DNA of 64,000 nt from Isoetes taiwanensis. Its lineage: Eukaryota > Streptophyta > Lycopodiopsida > Isoetales > Isoetaceae. How positions within the stretch are numbered: position 1 is the first letter of the stretch; every line of letters begins with the position of its first letter. Position numbers and translations under genes: made by a program. The notes beneath the pieces are model-generated. The model worked only from the letters and a program-made list of their open reading frames with translations, was not told where the DNA came from and searched no databases. The DNA is taken from the NCBI GenBank assembly GCA_021234155.1, contig JAJEKV010000073.1, positions 4,560,001 through 4,624,000 of the forward strand, written 5' to 3'. This document shows positions 1 to 10,708 of the stretch, one piece after another.

Positions 1-211
1 AATTCAGCTCACCATTCACAGCATAAGAACATTTGTCCATGACACATCAAAGTAGCATCCCATTTCCTAAGCTTGCCAAGAAATATTGCACAGGAAATAT
101 TGCACCGGTAATTGCCACGATGACTTTGTGTAAACAGTAAAGGAATAATAAGAATAAATCTTCTTTATTATTTTGGGAGGGTGTTGGTATTGGTGCCGGG
201 ATGCCGCATGT

Positions 212-229
212 AACGCCGCATGCGGCGTT
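212..229. repeat. Perfect 18-bp palindrome in Helitron 5' end
   Basis: AACGCCGCATGCGGCGTT is its own reverse complement. It lies about 55 bp inside the Helitron 5' end. The second Helitron has the same palindrome at the matching place (58177-58198, extended there to 22 bp). It is therefore part of the conserved 5' subterminal region of this family. Confidence 0.85.
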
Positions 230-263
230 CCCCTTGCCCCTTGCGGGACGCTAGATTTGGAAC

Positions 264-567
264 TTGAGAGAGGAGGGAAACTTATGTCAGTTTGAGCAAG
301 AAGTGCCTGCAAGAAGCTTGCCGTTGATGCATAGCCGAAATCTTCATGGGCATTAACTTTCATTTTATGCTCACTAGGGTGCAGATTAGTCCACCTTCAT
401 CATGTAAGGTAAAACACGAATTGAGAGAGGAGGGAAACTTATGCCGGTTCGAGCAAGAAGCGTCTGCAAGGAGTTTGCCGTTGATGCATAGCCAAAACCT
501 TGCTAGGTATTAACTTTCATTTTATGCTTATTAGGGTGCGAATCAGTCCACGTTCATGTAAGTAAGG
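264..567 (+). repeat. Tandem duplication, period about 157 bp
   Basis: Copy 1 (264-420) and copy 2 (421-567) both start with TTGAGAGAGGAGGGAAACTT and both run through a GCCGTTGATGCATAGCC block to a GTAAGGTAAA end, with scattered substitutions. The duplication lies inside Helitron copy 1. No coding meaning is visible. Confidence 0.85.
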
Positions 568-1266
568 TAAAGAGTTAAGGGTCATTTGTTGGATGATGAT
601 TTTGTCGGACGTAATTCTTTATATTTAAGGGCATTATTAGAGAACTAAGCAGGTCGGATTTGCATCAGCGGAGAATCACGATACACAAGTCTTTTTGCTC
701 TTTCTTGGACAAACTGTTCGGGTCTATGAATGCTGAAGAAGGTAACAATACTTGCATAATGTACCTTCCATATACTTCAACAGCAGACTGGTCATTTTCT
801 TCAAAGGTTCCTGCAGCCGTTGGTGCAGTCAACATGCATAGTTCTAGATGCTTGCATGGCATCAGGTTTAACTGGGAAGAGAGGAAAGTTAGGCAACGTT
901 CTTCTTTCTATAATATCTTTTTTGAGAGTTAGCAGATGTTCTCAAAGATTCTTCCTTTCCATCTCTTCACGAAATAGATGAAATGAGCCAGTAATCATCT
1001 AGCCTTGAGAGGATGTCAATAGGGTTTTGGGCATAAGAGGGTTTCAGGGTATCATAAGATTCTGGGAAGCTCCAGATGCTCCAATTTTTGGTACGAAATC
1101 CTGTGTTTTTTCAAATAACCTCGGCGATGTTTTCGTTTGATCGGATATTTGTCTTCTCTTATGTTATTTCTCTAAGCAAGTATTCGTTTAATCTACAATT
1201 GTCATGCATCTGTTTGTTATCTGCTTATTGTAGAGAATACGTTTGACTATTGTATCTGAATTGCAG

Positions 1267-1940
1267 GAACTGGTTTTGCAGTCTTTGGAATATCTGCAAC
1301 AAACATTGTGTATTGCTTACAGGTAAGGTTTTGTTTATCATGCTGCAAATCTTTGACAGAATAGTATGTCTTTGTTCTAGAGAGGAATAGAGATTTTGAG
1401 AAGATTATGGAGGAATCTTCTAAAACACAAGTCTTTCTCTCCATCTTTTATTGCTACAAGGAATCAAGGATTCATACATTGATAATATTTTGTTTGTTCT
1501 TTGTGATTTGCATTATATATCACAGATGTTCGAGTTGTGTAGCTTCTTTCACGTGGGCCGACATGATGTGCTTGATGGAACCTGCTGAGGTAAGCCCTTG
1601 GGATCTAAACTGCTTATTTCGGGTTTGTTGTTTGTCTTCTAAGTTTTTGAGTGCTTAATCCAGATTTATGCCTCGGTCATCCACAACATTCAGGTAATTT
1701 CTTGCATGAGTTCACTAGAATCGTGTGTTTGAAGCTTTTGAAGCTATATTTGATTGTTTTTAGAGCATGGCTTTACTGGAATTCCGGATTTAGTCATCTA
1801 TCAATTTAGCATAAATGAAGTATTGATGTTGTTACTTTTTCCTAGACATTAACTTTGGCACGCCTGACTCCCATGACAGGCCCCATGTTGCCAATGATGG
1901 TCATGGACCATCTAAGTTCCTTTGATTCATTCGATGGAAG
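1267..1940 (+). pseudogene. Cluster of exon-like gene fragments in Helitron
   Basis: Several segments are bounded by good splice signals. 1267-1322 lies between TTGCAG and GTAAGG and reads TGFAVFGISATNIVYCLQ, a membrane-like stretch. 1526-1589 lies between ATATATCACAG and GTAAGC. 1664-1693 lies between CCAG and GTAATT. A fourth acceptor at 1845 opens a frame containing LARLTPMTGPMLPMMVMDHL. The frames do not join cleanly: the second exon meets a stop in the phase set by the first. I do not recognise the parent gene. The likeliest reading is a decayed gene segment carried by the Helitron. Another donor of the same quality stands at 2630/2631. Confidence 0.4.
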
Positions 1941-2990
1941 AAAGATCAAGCACAGATTATGGATGTTTCGTAATAGAGCATAGAAAAAGATTGCAGTGCT
2001 TAACTTGGAAGCAACTTATTTCTGTTTAGCAACTAACTCATTTATGTTGCACAGGAAACACACAGACGTATACGGATTTATCATGGATAATTGAAAACAA
2101 CTATTGTTGAACTCCAATTCTGATAAGTTGCGAGATTATTAGAGATTGTATGGCTCTATCAATATGTATTCTCTGTCCTTTCATGTATTCTCTATGTCCT
2201 AGACTTTGCGTTCACTTTAAAGTGGCTGCAAACAGCAATTGAATCACTGTTCCATTACGCAATGCCTGCATTGCATCTGTGCATCATATGTGTGAAGTTT
2301 TATGCGTTTTATTCCTTCAAACTTGCTGTTTTTTAAATAAGTCTTTGCCTACGTCTTATCTTGATTTTTTGCCTGCGGGAATGACCAGATAGATGAAACT
2401 TCAAGAAAGTTGCCAGCAGATAAAGAGTTGATTCATGCTTTTGTGCTTTTTGAAAACTGGAAATAATTTGCTCCATGGCATCAATGATTATTGGAGGAGA
2501 ATGAAGCTGGCCCTTTGGTGGAACTCAAGCTTCTTGCTTTTGTGCTTAAATATGGACCGCCTTTTGGTGTAAATGTGCACACACAACATTTATTGAAGCA
2601 ATGGGATTTCTGCAGCAGTTTGGTATGCAGGTAAGAAGATTGAACATTTTATTATTTCTTAAATTATGTGTTTTCTGCATATTCTTCTATCTTCATTCTA
2701 ATTATTGACTCGCTAATTCTATGTTCTTCCTTGCAGTTGAGAGGTAACAAACATCAAATTCCATCCCAAACCAAGACTTCCTTATAGGTATCCAGTTGGA
2801 TTGACCATATTGTGTAAAATACTCAGACATCCTAATGCCTGCGCATAATTTTAACTATTGCAGACTGGTTCAAATCAGTATACGCAAATCATATGGAGCA
2901 TCCATCATGAAGTTAATGTTCTACAATTTTCGCACTCCAAGGTACTTTCTTTCCTCCTTACTGCCCATGCAAAGAGAGGTTAGGATAGAG
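1941..2990. other. Non-coding Helitron interior
   Basis: No frame of useful length. It contains one more exon-like end (TTTGGTATGCAG followed by GTAAGAAG at 2631) and an acceptor-like CTTGCAG near 2737, so it may hold further intron and exon remnants of the same captured gene. Confidence 0.4.
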
Positions 2991-3286
2991 ATTTGTCTTT
3001 TGAAATGGTAAACAAATAAGATCACTGCAAGATGGTGGCACATTTAGATGGTATGCTGCAACTGCATTCTTATTGCAGTGCATTTAATCTCTAATATCTT
3101 CAAGTCTATTCCATAATGCAGGTTGTGATTAATTTGTGATTTGTCTTTTGAAATGGTAAACAAATAAGATCACTGCAAGATGGTGGCACATTTAGATGGT
3201 ATGCTGCAACTGCATTCTTATTGCACTGCATTTAATCTCTAATATCTTCAAGTCTATTCTATAATGCAGGTTGTGATTAATTTGTC
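2991..3286 (+). repeat. Tandem duplication, period 148 bp
   Basis: Copies at 2991-3138 and 3139-3286 are nearly identical, starting at ATTTGTCTTTTGAAATGGTA and ending at GGTTGTGATTAATTTGT. A third, partial and diverged copy (AAATGATAAACAAATAAGATC) begins near 3370. All lie inside Helitron copy 1. Confidence 0.9.
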
Positions 3287-3399
3287 TTTTGGGAGGTAGT
3301 TTTGCAACTTGACAGGTGCATCCTGCCCTTGCTACCTCTGCAGAGAAAGATTAGCATATAGATTTATTTTTCAAATGATAAACAAATAAGATCATATGT

Positions 3400-4800
3400 T
3401 TTAGCGTGGCGATGAGAATGTAATATAAGCATGCCATGGACAACATGCATGTTTGAAACAGAAAAATTGTCTCGGTCTTTGCATTAGATTTGCATGATGC
3501 TGCTCTGCAATTATACAATCTACATTGCATTGAGAAAAATATTGGCTTTGCCGAAAAAGTAAAATTTTTGCTTCCTATTTTTTATTCTCCATTACAAAGG
3601 AACCGCTTTTGGCGAACAGGGTAGAAAAACGCGTCTATACCCCTCTGAGAACACGAGAAAAGGCAATTGCACTTTATAAAGAGCACAGTATTCACATATA
3701 TTGGATTTCTGTTTCTGGAATAGTGGGCATGGTACCAACTGTACCCAATGCTCATCTGATTCTCCCGAATATAAAATGTTCCTAGGGACTCTTTTCATTG
3801 CAGATCAAACAAGTTTCTGTCAAATTAGCAAAGAAGTACATGGAGGATAATTAAAAAGTTATATGGCACGGCTTCACAAAAAAACGATGAAAGAATTTTT
3901 AGCATATAAACGCTAAGGCTTGCATAATTTTTTTAAGCTTGAAGAATAAAGGAAACGTACACAAGCCTCTGTTGCAGCTGGATGTGGAGTGTATTGGCAG
4001 CAGAACCCTTTCAGTGCCCACCTGTCTTTGCCTGGGTCGGAACAAATGCATTAACAAGCAGAAATTGCATTATCCAACATGATGTGAGGCATTAATAATG
4101 CAAAGAAGAATATGATCATATACAAGGGATGCTTTTAGAGACCTCCTTGGGTTTAATATGTAGCAGATAATAATTGTCCAGAACTATTTTTATGTGGAAT
4201 ATTATGTGGTAGTACCATGCAAATGACTAGCCAAGGAGCTCCATTTGTCAAATTCCTTAGATGCTATATTCCTTAGATGCTATATTCAGGGAACAATACT
4301 CCGGTGGTCAATTTCTTTTGAGAGTGGCATTTGTATCGGATTTGTTAACCCATCTTGCACCAAACATAAGAGCTCCAAACACCATTGCACCTATAGAAAT
4401 TACGCCCTTTTTTTTAATACAGTTAAACTATGTATTAACCACTTTTATCCCGACATACATTACACAAATGGATTTCTCTCTACTTTGATGTGCTAGCTAA
4501 CAATATTTCTAAGACTATATATGCTCTCTATGTACCCAAAAATTTTTAAAGTTGTAGATACGTATATGTGCATAACGTTTGTGATATACAAAATCTACTC
4601 CTTAAATTATTAGGTTAATTGATTTTGAGATAAATAAGAATATGAATCTTAAGGTCCCTCCCTTCCACCCTCCCATGCCTTTTGTTCAATCGTATGCAGG
4701 CCATATGCAGGCCACGTACATACACACAATGCCCTTCATATATTAATCTAGGAATATAATTACATCTATGTTCAACTCAACTCATTTCACACATCCATGC
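3400..4800. other. AT-rich Helitron interior, no gene seen
   Basis: The open frames here are short and look random. A small direct duplication (CCTTAGATGCTATATT twice) is at 4256-4285. Nothing else is recognisable before the 3' hairpin. Confidence 0.5.
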
Positions 4801-4803
4801 TAA

Positions 4804-4834
4804 TGCCCGGCATCGCCGGGCACACGTTTCTAGT
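4804..4834 (+). other. Helitron 3' terminal hairpin and CTAG end
   Basis: An 8-bp stem with a 3-base loop is followed by CACGTTT, CTAG and the flanking T. The same terminal sequence, on the minus strand, occurs at 52900-52925 and, slightly changed, at 58250-58275. Confidence 0.8.
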
Positions 4835-5811
4835 ATATATTTATGTTCCGCAATATGATGTCCCTGATTGCCTTGACGTTGTGGTAGTTGTAAGGCAGCA
4901 TAAGCAATCAAGAAGTGTGGTGGTGTAAAGTACATTTGAAGTGACATGCACAAAAGATTGTGGAGAACCTGCAAGGTAGGTCGGAAGTGGAAAAGGAGAA
5001 CTGATAGCACCATTGTTAATAGCATAGCCATTGATGTGGCATAAACCTAGCATATAATCGGCCGTGTCAGAAGCATGTATAGAGTTGCAAGTTTTGCCAA
5101 TACAGGGAATCATAATCCTTCTTCATTAGGAACTCCGTGTAAACTCCTGCTGATGCTGAAAGGCAGGCTGACAATATACCAAACATATACCCCTGTATTG
5201 GTGCAAAGAAAAGTTTGCCACAGTCCGACTCGCCACAACCCTTTATCTGCAGTACAAGGTCAGAGAGATAACTGTATAGGCCTTGTCCATACACCAGATT
5301 CCTCTTTGCCCATTCAAACCTAGCTTGTAGTTGTTCCAAGTGCCAACAAAATTATAGCTATCCACTGCAAATTTGAAAGATCAAACTAGGTACTATATTT
5401 CGGTATTGGTATCTCACTATAAAATTGTCTTACCGAAATAAGATGCCAGTTGTGATAATTTTGAGATTTCCCATAATTTGGTATGTTGATGTGTCCACAT
5501 ATGTGAGAGTTGCAAACTGTACATTGTTGTGAATGAGATAAATGATGGATGGAACCAGGTACAGCCGTATGCTTTTCCAGTCTACAGTCATTTTGATTGT
5601 TGGAGAACTTTTGCATTCTTTCCAAAGCAGCAGCTAAACTATCTAGCAAATATGGTTTTGCCCATAATGTGCATAAGCAGCAATCATGGCATCAGGATAT
5701 TATATTGGGTTTCAAACCTCCCATCTGCAATTTCTTTGAATAAATCAACTGCACAGATAAGACACAATCGTGATAGTCCAAGAGTACACATTTTTATGGA
5801 GACAAAACCTT
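4835..5811. other. Intergenic, no recognisable gene
   Basis: Overlapping short frames on both strands (for example 5067-5339 and 5386-5649, minus) have no recognisable motif. They may be untranslated sequence of the PPR fragment to the right, but nothing in the sequence proves it. Confidence 0.4.
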
Positions 5812-6072
5812 CTATGCTTGCATTACAGACCCACATTTACAATATATCTCAAGAAGTAAATTACACATTATTCTCTCTTGCTGAAATCCATTTCTACTAA
5901 CAGCAGCATGAACGCACTTACCCAATACGAAAGCCTTTTCTTTGATACACTGCCTAAGAAGGGATGCATAAGTAGCAGCATCGCTCTCCATTGCAGCCCA
6001 GAAAGAAGTGTCAATTCCTGCTTTAGCGATCCACACTGTCCAGAAATACCACCCGTTTATGCTTCTAAACAC
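5812..6072 (-). pseudogene. PPR protein fragment
   Basis: The frame contains ATYASLLRQCIKEKAFVLGK, then VHAAVSRNGF and LLLEIYCKCGSVMQA. These are the usual opening of a plant-type PPR protein: 'Y..LL+.C...+....G+.VH......G......+...L+.MY.KCG...A'. PPR proteins bind organellar RNA and act in editing, splicing or stability. Only one to two repeat units are present, after which the frame ends and no further repeats are seen on the minus strand to 4835, whereas intact members carry ten or more repeats. It is a truncated copy or the first exon of a decayed gene. Confidence 0.7.
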
Positions 6073-7469
6073 TTGAACAGGTGTGAAGATGCAGACAAAT
6101 AGTGTTACATGAATAAATTCGACAGCAAGACAAATGCACCATGCTCAATGAAGATGGGAGGCAACATTCTTGTTTGGAAGGGCAAGTTTAAGTTTTGAGC
6201 AAGTTTACGTTTTCTATGGATGATGCAAGTATGAGACAGAAGTGGAGCATTAATAATTAATAGGATTGAAAGGAAAGGGACTCAAACAAAAATTTAAAGT
6301 ATCCCATTCTGAGGCTTAAAGGTCTGTGCACAGCCATAAAATGAGTATTTGAGGCTCTATCTTGTCTTCCATCTACAGGTAAAAAAAGATTCTTATACTT
6401 CCCAACAAATAATCATCAGGACTTTATGATGCAGAGGCTTGCCTACAGCCTTTGTACAATGAAAAACTCCAGTCTGATGAGCCCAATGGACAGGTATGTA
6501 GTGGTGTTTTACGAGATCCAATCGGGCCCATGCCTTGTATGCAGTCCATTGCAACCTCTTACGACGAGGATTTTCCGCGTACATGGGCACTGAAACAAAG
6601 AGTTCTTGGAGAAAAGACGTAATGCTAGCAAAAGGGGAAGGAAAGAATAGCAGCAAAAGCTTAAGCATAATCAAAATGAGGTTATTAACAAGCTACAGAT
6701 TTGGGCTAGTTAGGTTAATATTTTGTTCGTAGCTTTCGAGAGCTTGAGCCTTGTTATTGGTGAGAAACAGAGAGAAAACAGCATTCGCAATACCCTAATA
6801 GTTTGCAGAAGAGAGTCGTTTGAAATCTTCCTTCATCTTATGCATCTCCAGCTTGGAATTGTGGTACTGTACAAAGTGCAGCATCAGTATAAGTAAAACA
6901 ATTTAGATTCTTGTAAAGAAATAATCTAGTATTGATAAGCTTGTGTTGATGGAAGAAGCAAGGGACGACCTTAGCTGCCTAGAGTAGGAATGAAGACTAC
7001 AAAGGCAAAGATATTTCTAAGAGCAATCATATGCAATTAAAAGACCTGTACCTTGCAAGCTGAACTGTGCATTATGTACCGAAACTCCTACATGAAAAGA
7101 AAAAGATTGTAATTGCAAAGATTGTAATTGCAAAGTGGTCCTTTTGCAGCCCGTCGGATGATAGAACAGTATAACCCAGCAAGGAACAAGAAATGCAGTT
7201 GTAAGGTTTTTCTACCATCAAAGGAGCTCTCTTTTGCATTAATACACAGCCGGAAGGAAGAATCTGAAAGAGGCAAAGTTAGGGTTATGACAATAATGGA
7301 GAAGCATGGGACGAAAGCCAAAAGTAGGCCGATTTGCCTTGGACAAATTTCCATTGAACTGGGAGGCCGATGCTTGGCGAAACCCTGGTTGCATGTGTAA
7401 ACAGCGCTAAATGATCCATCTGCCATTGGGCCAGAGCAAATTTCTCAGAGTAAATCCACATAATCCGGC
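6073..7469. other. Region upstream of the PPR fragment, no clear gene
   Basis: Minus-strand frames at 6393-6674 and 7088-7426 are open but have no recognised domain. The latter has a CCCTAACTTTGCCTCTTTCAG acceptor-like string, so this could be intron-containing 5' untranslated sequence of the minus-strand PPR fragment. A short tandem repeat of GATTGTAATTGCAAA lies near 7106-7135. Confidence 0.3.
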
Positions 7470-7711
7470 AAGGCTAATCCGGACGCACAGTTGGGAAAGA
7501 GAGAAAAATACAGACGAGTTCAACGTCCTTTTACATCTCCGTGTCCATTTTTAGTCAATTTTTAATTTTCATGACCGTAGGATGCATAAAATAGAGATCT
7601 AACGGTAGAAGATGATACCAACTCAGATTTTTATGATGTGGAGGTGACACGTGGATAGTCTAGAATTGCAAGGAGGGTTGCACGCTTGGTTAGGCTGGCG
7701 TGCTAAAAAAA
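7470..7711 (+). repeat. Poly(A)-ended dispersed repeat, copy 1
   Basis: The segment runs from CATCTCCGTGTCCATTTTTA through a TAGAGATCTAACGG block and CTAGAATTGCAAGGAGG to GGTTAGGCTGGCGTGCT and a run of A. The same ordered blocks recur at about 38780-38964, 46980-47147 and 47930-48107, all on the same strand. It could be a SINE, another retroelement end, or one terminus of a MULE family, since copies 3 and 4 bracket a MULE transposase fragment. I cannot decide between these. Confidence 0.7.
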
Positions 7712-8115
7712 AAATTGGGCGGGCGCCCAATTTGCCAAGTGTGAAGTATGGTGGAATGGTTCAAGGTAGCTGTCAAGTGGATGATCTGCGTAGAGATGCA
7801 CTTAAGCAAGAAATAGGGCTGGGCGCCAAGTGGTGTAGTGAAGTGGATGAACTTGAGGCATACAGACACTTATAGGGAAAATTGGGCACGCCCAATTTTC
7901 TTACTTTGCGATCAAGTGGAGGAGCTGCCCAGAGATGCACTTAATTAAGAAATTGGGTGGGCGCCCAATTTGCCAAGTGTGAAGTGTTGTGAAATGGTTC
8001 AAAACGAGGAGTTTGAAAGAAAAATTGGACGGTCGCCCATTTTGCCCCAGCTGTCCCTTCATGCCGTGGAAGCAGACACATATTCTTGGGACCAAAATGT
8101 GTGGGCGCCCAATTT
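7712..8115. repeat. Array of six AAATTGGGC palindromes
   Basis: Palindromic motifs start near 7712, 7811, 7877, 7950, 8022 and 8095, mostly 66-73 bp apart. The first is AAATTGGGCG-GG-CGCCCAATTT. The third has perfect 11-bp arms, GAAAATTGGGC and GCCCAATTTTC, round AC. The others are imperfect. The spacers are also related: AGAGATGCACTTAA and GCCAAGTGTGAAGT each appear twice, so the array grew by tandem duplication of a two- or three-motif block. Clustered inverted motifs of this type resemble the subterminal transposase-binding regions of CACTA/En-Spm elements. Confidence 0.8.
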
Positions 8116-9215
8116 CTCTAAGTTTCCCTAGGGGTAAGGGACTTCTGAAAGAGGTACTTAAAGAGAAAACAGTAGTTTATTGCAACAACTTCAAGACAGG
8201 CTCCGAAACAGGAGGTGTAGGCTTGTTTTCAAGCAAAGGGGGAACCAATATAGGATAGAATAGATGCCGTTGCAGTTTCAAGACGAAGTTTTAAACATAA
8301 AAGATAAGAAACAGTTACAGTATTCAGAGAATGATGCACGCACTACCTTTGCCTCCCTTGGTGGACCGACTTTCCATCAACAATTGACAAGAGGATGTGT
8401 CGCCTTGATGTGGATGGGCGCCTTGTCGTAGATGCTAGCGACAATAAAGCGTTTTTTTCGAAAGCGGAGCTGCAGTTATCCAGACAAAGGAATCTTTTTA
8501 AAATAGTCATGCACCGAGGTTCCACTGGGTTATGACAAGTGGCGACTTTCTGTTAAAATGGACCGTTGTAGTCCATAAATAATGGGGAGCCACTGTGGTT
8601 CCCAAGTCATGGGACGCCACGTGGCGATCCAGCATCCATGAATAGTAGGGCGCCACATGGCAACTGCTGTGTCCTTGGAGCAACCCTCTGAATTTGAAAT
8701 TTATAACGAGGGGTCGGTGGACCATGGGTCCACAATTCAAATTTCAGATTCAAATAAAATATGAATATCCACACATGCGCTAGATATAATGACCATGCGT
8801 ACGTGTTCTCAATAAAATTATAAAACATTGTCCTTTATTAAAAAGAAATAATTGGGGGGAAATTTGAAATCTGAATTTGAATTTGATGAGTAATTCAATT
8901 ATTATTCCTTTACGCCACCAAATTGCGTCCATTGCTTTCTGCATTTGAATCAACAATTCTTGAGCGCCTAGTTAGAATTCGAAAAGTTTCTCTCGCTCTT
9001 CGGGGGCACCACACTCCCATGGTAATTTTACTTTAAAGGTGTAGTTCTATAGTTTTGGTAGTGTTGGTTGAGTTCGAATTAATGCTTTTCTGCTATAGAA
9101 ACATGATTTTGAAGTTGTGTATGTTTTACCGCTGTAAAAGCATGATTTTCAAGTTGTGTGCTTCCATGCTTACTAGTTATATAGATTCACAAGGGAGCTA
9201 CGTAGACTTTATCTT
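8116..9215. other. Spacer between the two palindrome arrays
   Basis: No recognised gene. 8560-8680 has several loosely repeated GCCAC(G/A)TGGC-like strings (CGCCACGTGGCG at 8613, GCGCCACATGGC at 8650). The remainder is AT-rich. Confidence 0.4.
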
Positions 9216-9221
9216 GTTGAT

Positions 9222-9821
9222 TTGATTGAGCCCCCTTTTGCTCAAACAGGCTAGCTTTGAATGAACTGCCTCTGGGTGGCCCGCCAATTCAGTGTTGGTT
9301 TTAAGATTGCAGGTTCAGTGTTGAGTCCAAGTTTGATTCAAATTGAGCAGCTGCCCAATAAGAGGAGTCATGGTCTTAGAGTCTTGGCCTATTGAGCAGC
9401 CCCCTATTTTGGGTCCTCTACTCCATTTGTCTCATGACATGTGCACATTGCACATCAGGCAAACCAAATTGGGGGGGTGCCCAATTTGGCTTGCGTGGTG
9501 TTCGTAGAACATAGCAACCAATTCGGGCGAGTGCCCAATATTAGCTTTCATGTCCTGTGTACTAAACGGGAAACAAATTGGGTGGGCACCCAATTTGGAT
9601 TGCCTGGTGTGCACAGCACACGGGAATCAAATTGAGTGGCCGCCCAATTTTAGCTTTCCAGTCTTCTCCTGTGTGCTGCTTGGAAAACAATTGGGCGGCG
9701 GCCTAATTTGAGGTCCCCGGTAATGCCAAAAAAGCTTGGGGCTCAAATCAGGTAACCGCCCAATATGAGCTTCCGAATCGTGTGCATCATGGGTCAAATT
9801 GGGCGTCCGCCCAATATGAGC
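9222..9821. repeat. Second array of AATTGGGC-type palindromes
   Basis: The clearest units start near 9340, 9465, 9518, 9574, 9628, 9687, 9742 and 9793, with a spacing of about 46-59 bp through the right half. Examples are CAAATTGGGTGGGCACCCAA at 9574 and GTCAAATTGGGCGTCCGCCC at 9793. Weaker units appear near 9222, 9270 and 9386. Spacers share words such as TAGCTTTC and GAGCTTCC. The array ends 72 bp before the ATG at 9893. It shares the core motif but neither spacing nor spacer sequence with the array at 7712-8115. Confidence 0.8.
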
Positions 9822-9892
9822 TGCTGAATCGCGTCTGATTGTGTTGCATGAACTTCTGTTCTCACTAGCCCCAAGATCTGATTCAAAGTATT

Positions 9893-10648
9893 GTGCAGAA
9901 AGTGTATATCCTCAAGGATGGTCGTGCTATTGTGAAAGGATTCGTGAGGGACTCTCAGCAATGCCATTTCAGAGCCATCCCCGATGGAGCTGTCAGTGTT
10001 GGTGTTCAAGAGATGTTTGAGGGGCACCACGCCCTCCCATGCCCTTCTCCGGATGTAGAAACTATAGGAGAAGCTAAGGGTTCCTTCATTCTTTGGAGAG
10101 AGAAAGACGTCCGTGAATCCAATATGGAGGATGTGTTATGCATGGCCAAAAAACAGAGAGTAGGACCTACTACAGAAGCCATCACGCACACGAGATACAC
10201 TTTGCTTGAGAAGGACTGTGAAATTTGGCACTCTTACAACTCCATTCCTGGGGGAAAGGGTTTTATATCCTTTATTGGCCCAGATGATGCAGTATGCGAC
10301 CAGTTCCTAGGTTTGAAATGTATTGGAGTGTCTATTACTAAGGGTTTCCCCATTCATGCGGAAGTGAATTTTCGTTGTCAGGCTTGTTTACAGGTACCAA
10401 AAGCAGGCATGATTGTAAGGTGGAGTAATGAATATGTTAAAGTGGAAGGTGTCAAAGTGTCTGAGATCTTGACTACAAGGCCAACCGAGCAAGCAGATAC
10501 TTTATCAAGCCAAGGTAGCTCTGTTATTGAGAAGCATCCAGACTTCGAGAGGCGCAAGTACACTTTTCACTCCCGCCAGCGCAGGCAGTTCTTGAGACAG
10601 CCTAAGATTGGATGGCTCAGCACTAGGGAGGCTATTTTGAATTACTGA
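9893..10648 (+). CDS. Transposon-type protein with Tnp/DUF8039-like region
   Basis: This is a 251-codon open frame. Residues 6-75 (ILKDGRAIVKGFV, IPDGAVSVGVQEMFEGH, LPCPSPD, IGEAKGSFILW) follow the pattern of the plant En/Spm-associated Tnp1 or DUF8039 region: 'L.DGR.+..G.V...........+..G...V.V.......A.LP.P.......+.+A.G..I.W'. The rest is unrecognised but basic near the C-terminus (FHSRQRRQFLRQP). The start is the first ATG in frame; an in-frame stop shortly upstream limits extension. It precedes a DUF7869-like gene and follows a palindrome array, suggesting one mobile element. It may be an exon of the downstream gene rather than a separate protein. Confidence 0.55.
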   Translation: MQKVYILKDGRAIVKGFVRDSQQCHFRAIPDGAVSVGVQEMFEGHHALPCPSPDVETIGEAKGSFILWREKDVRESNMEDVLCMAKKQRVGPTTEAITHTRYTLLEKDCEIWHSYNSIPGGKGFISFIGPDDAVCDQFLGLKCIGVSITKGFPIHAEVNFRCQACLQVPKAGMIVRWSNEYVKVEGVKVSEILTTRPTEQADTLSSQGSSVIEKHPDFERRKYTFHSRQRRQFLRQPKIGWLSTREAILNY

Positions 10649-10708
10649 ACGATCTTGTGTTGCAAACACAGGTGTTGTGCAAAGTTCTCACAGAATCAGG
10701 TTATAAAC

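Larger units (their letters stand above)
159..4833 (+). mobile_element. Helitron-like element, copy 1 (plus orientation)
   Basis: The 5' end reads A|TCTTCTTT at 158/159. The 3' end has a perfect stem TGCCCGGC / GCCGGGCA with loop ATC at 4804-4822, then seven bases and CTAG at 4830-4833, followed by T. A 5' TC, a GC-rich hairpin just before a terminal CTRR, and insertion between A and T are the known Helitron hallmarks. The same two ends occur in a second element (52900-58249, minus strand), which supports the boundaries. The interior has no Rep/helicase frame that I can see, so this is a non-autonomous copy of about 4.7 kb with exon-like pieces. Termini are seen directly; the Helitron assignment is inference from family rules. 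Confidence 0.68.

Noticed and set aside
7712-8115. Regularly spaced palindromes considered as a CRISPR array
   Set aside because: The repeats are imperfect and too short, the spacers are related by duplication, the genome is a plant's, and no cas-like gene exists.
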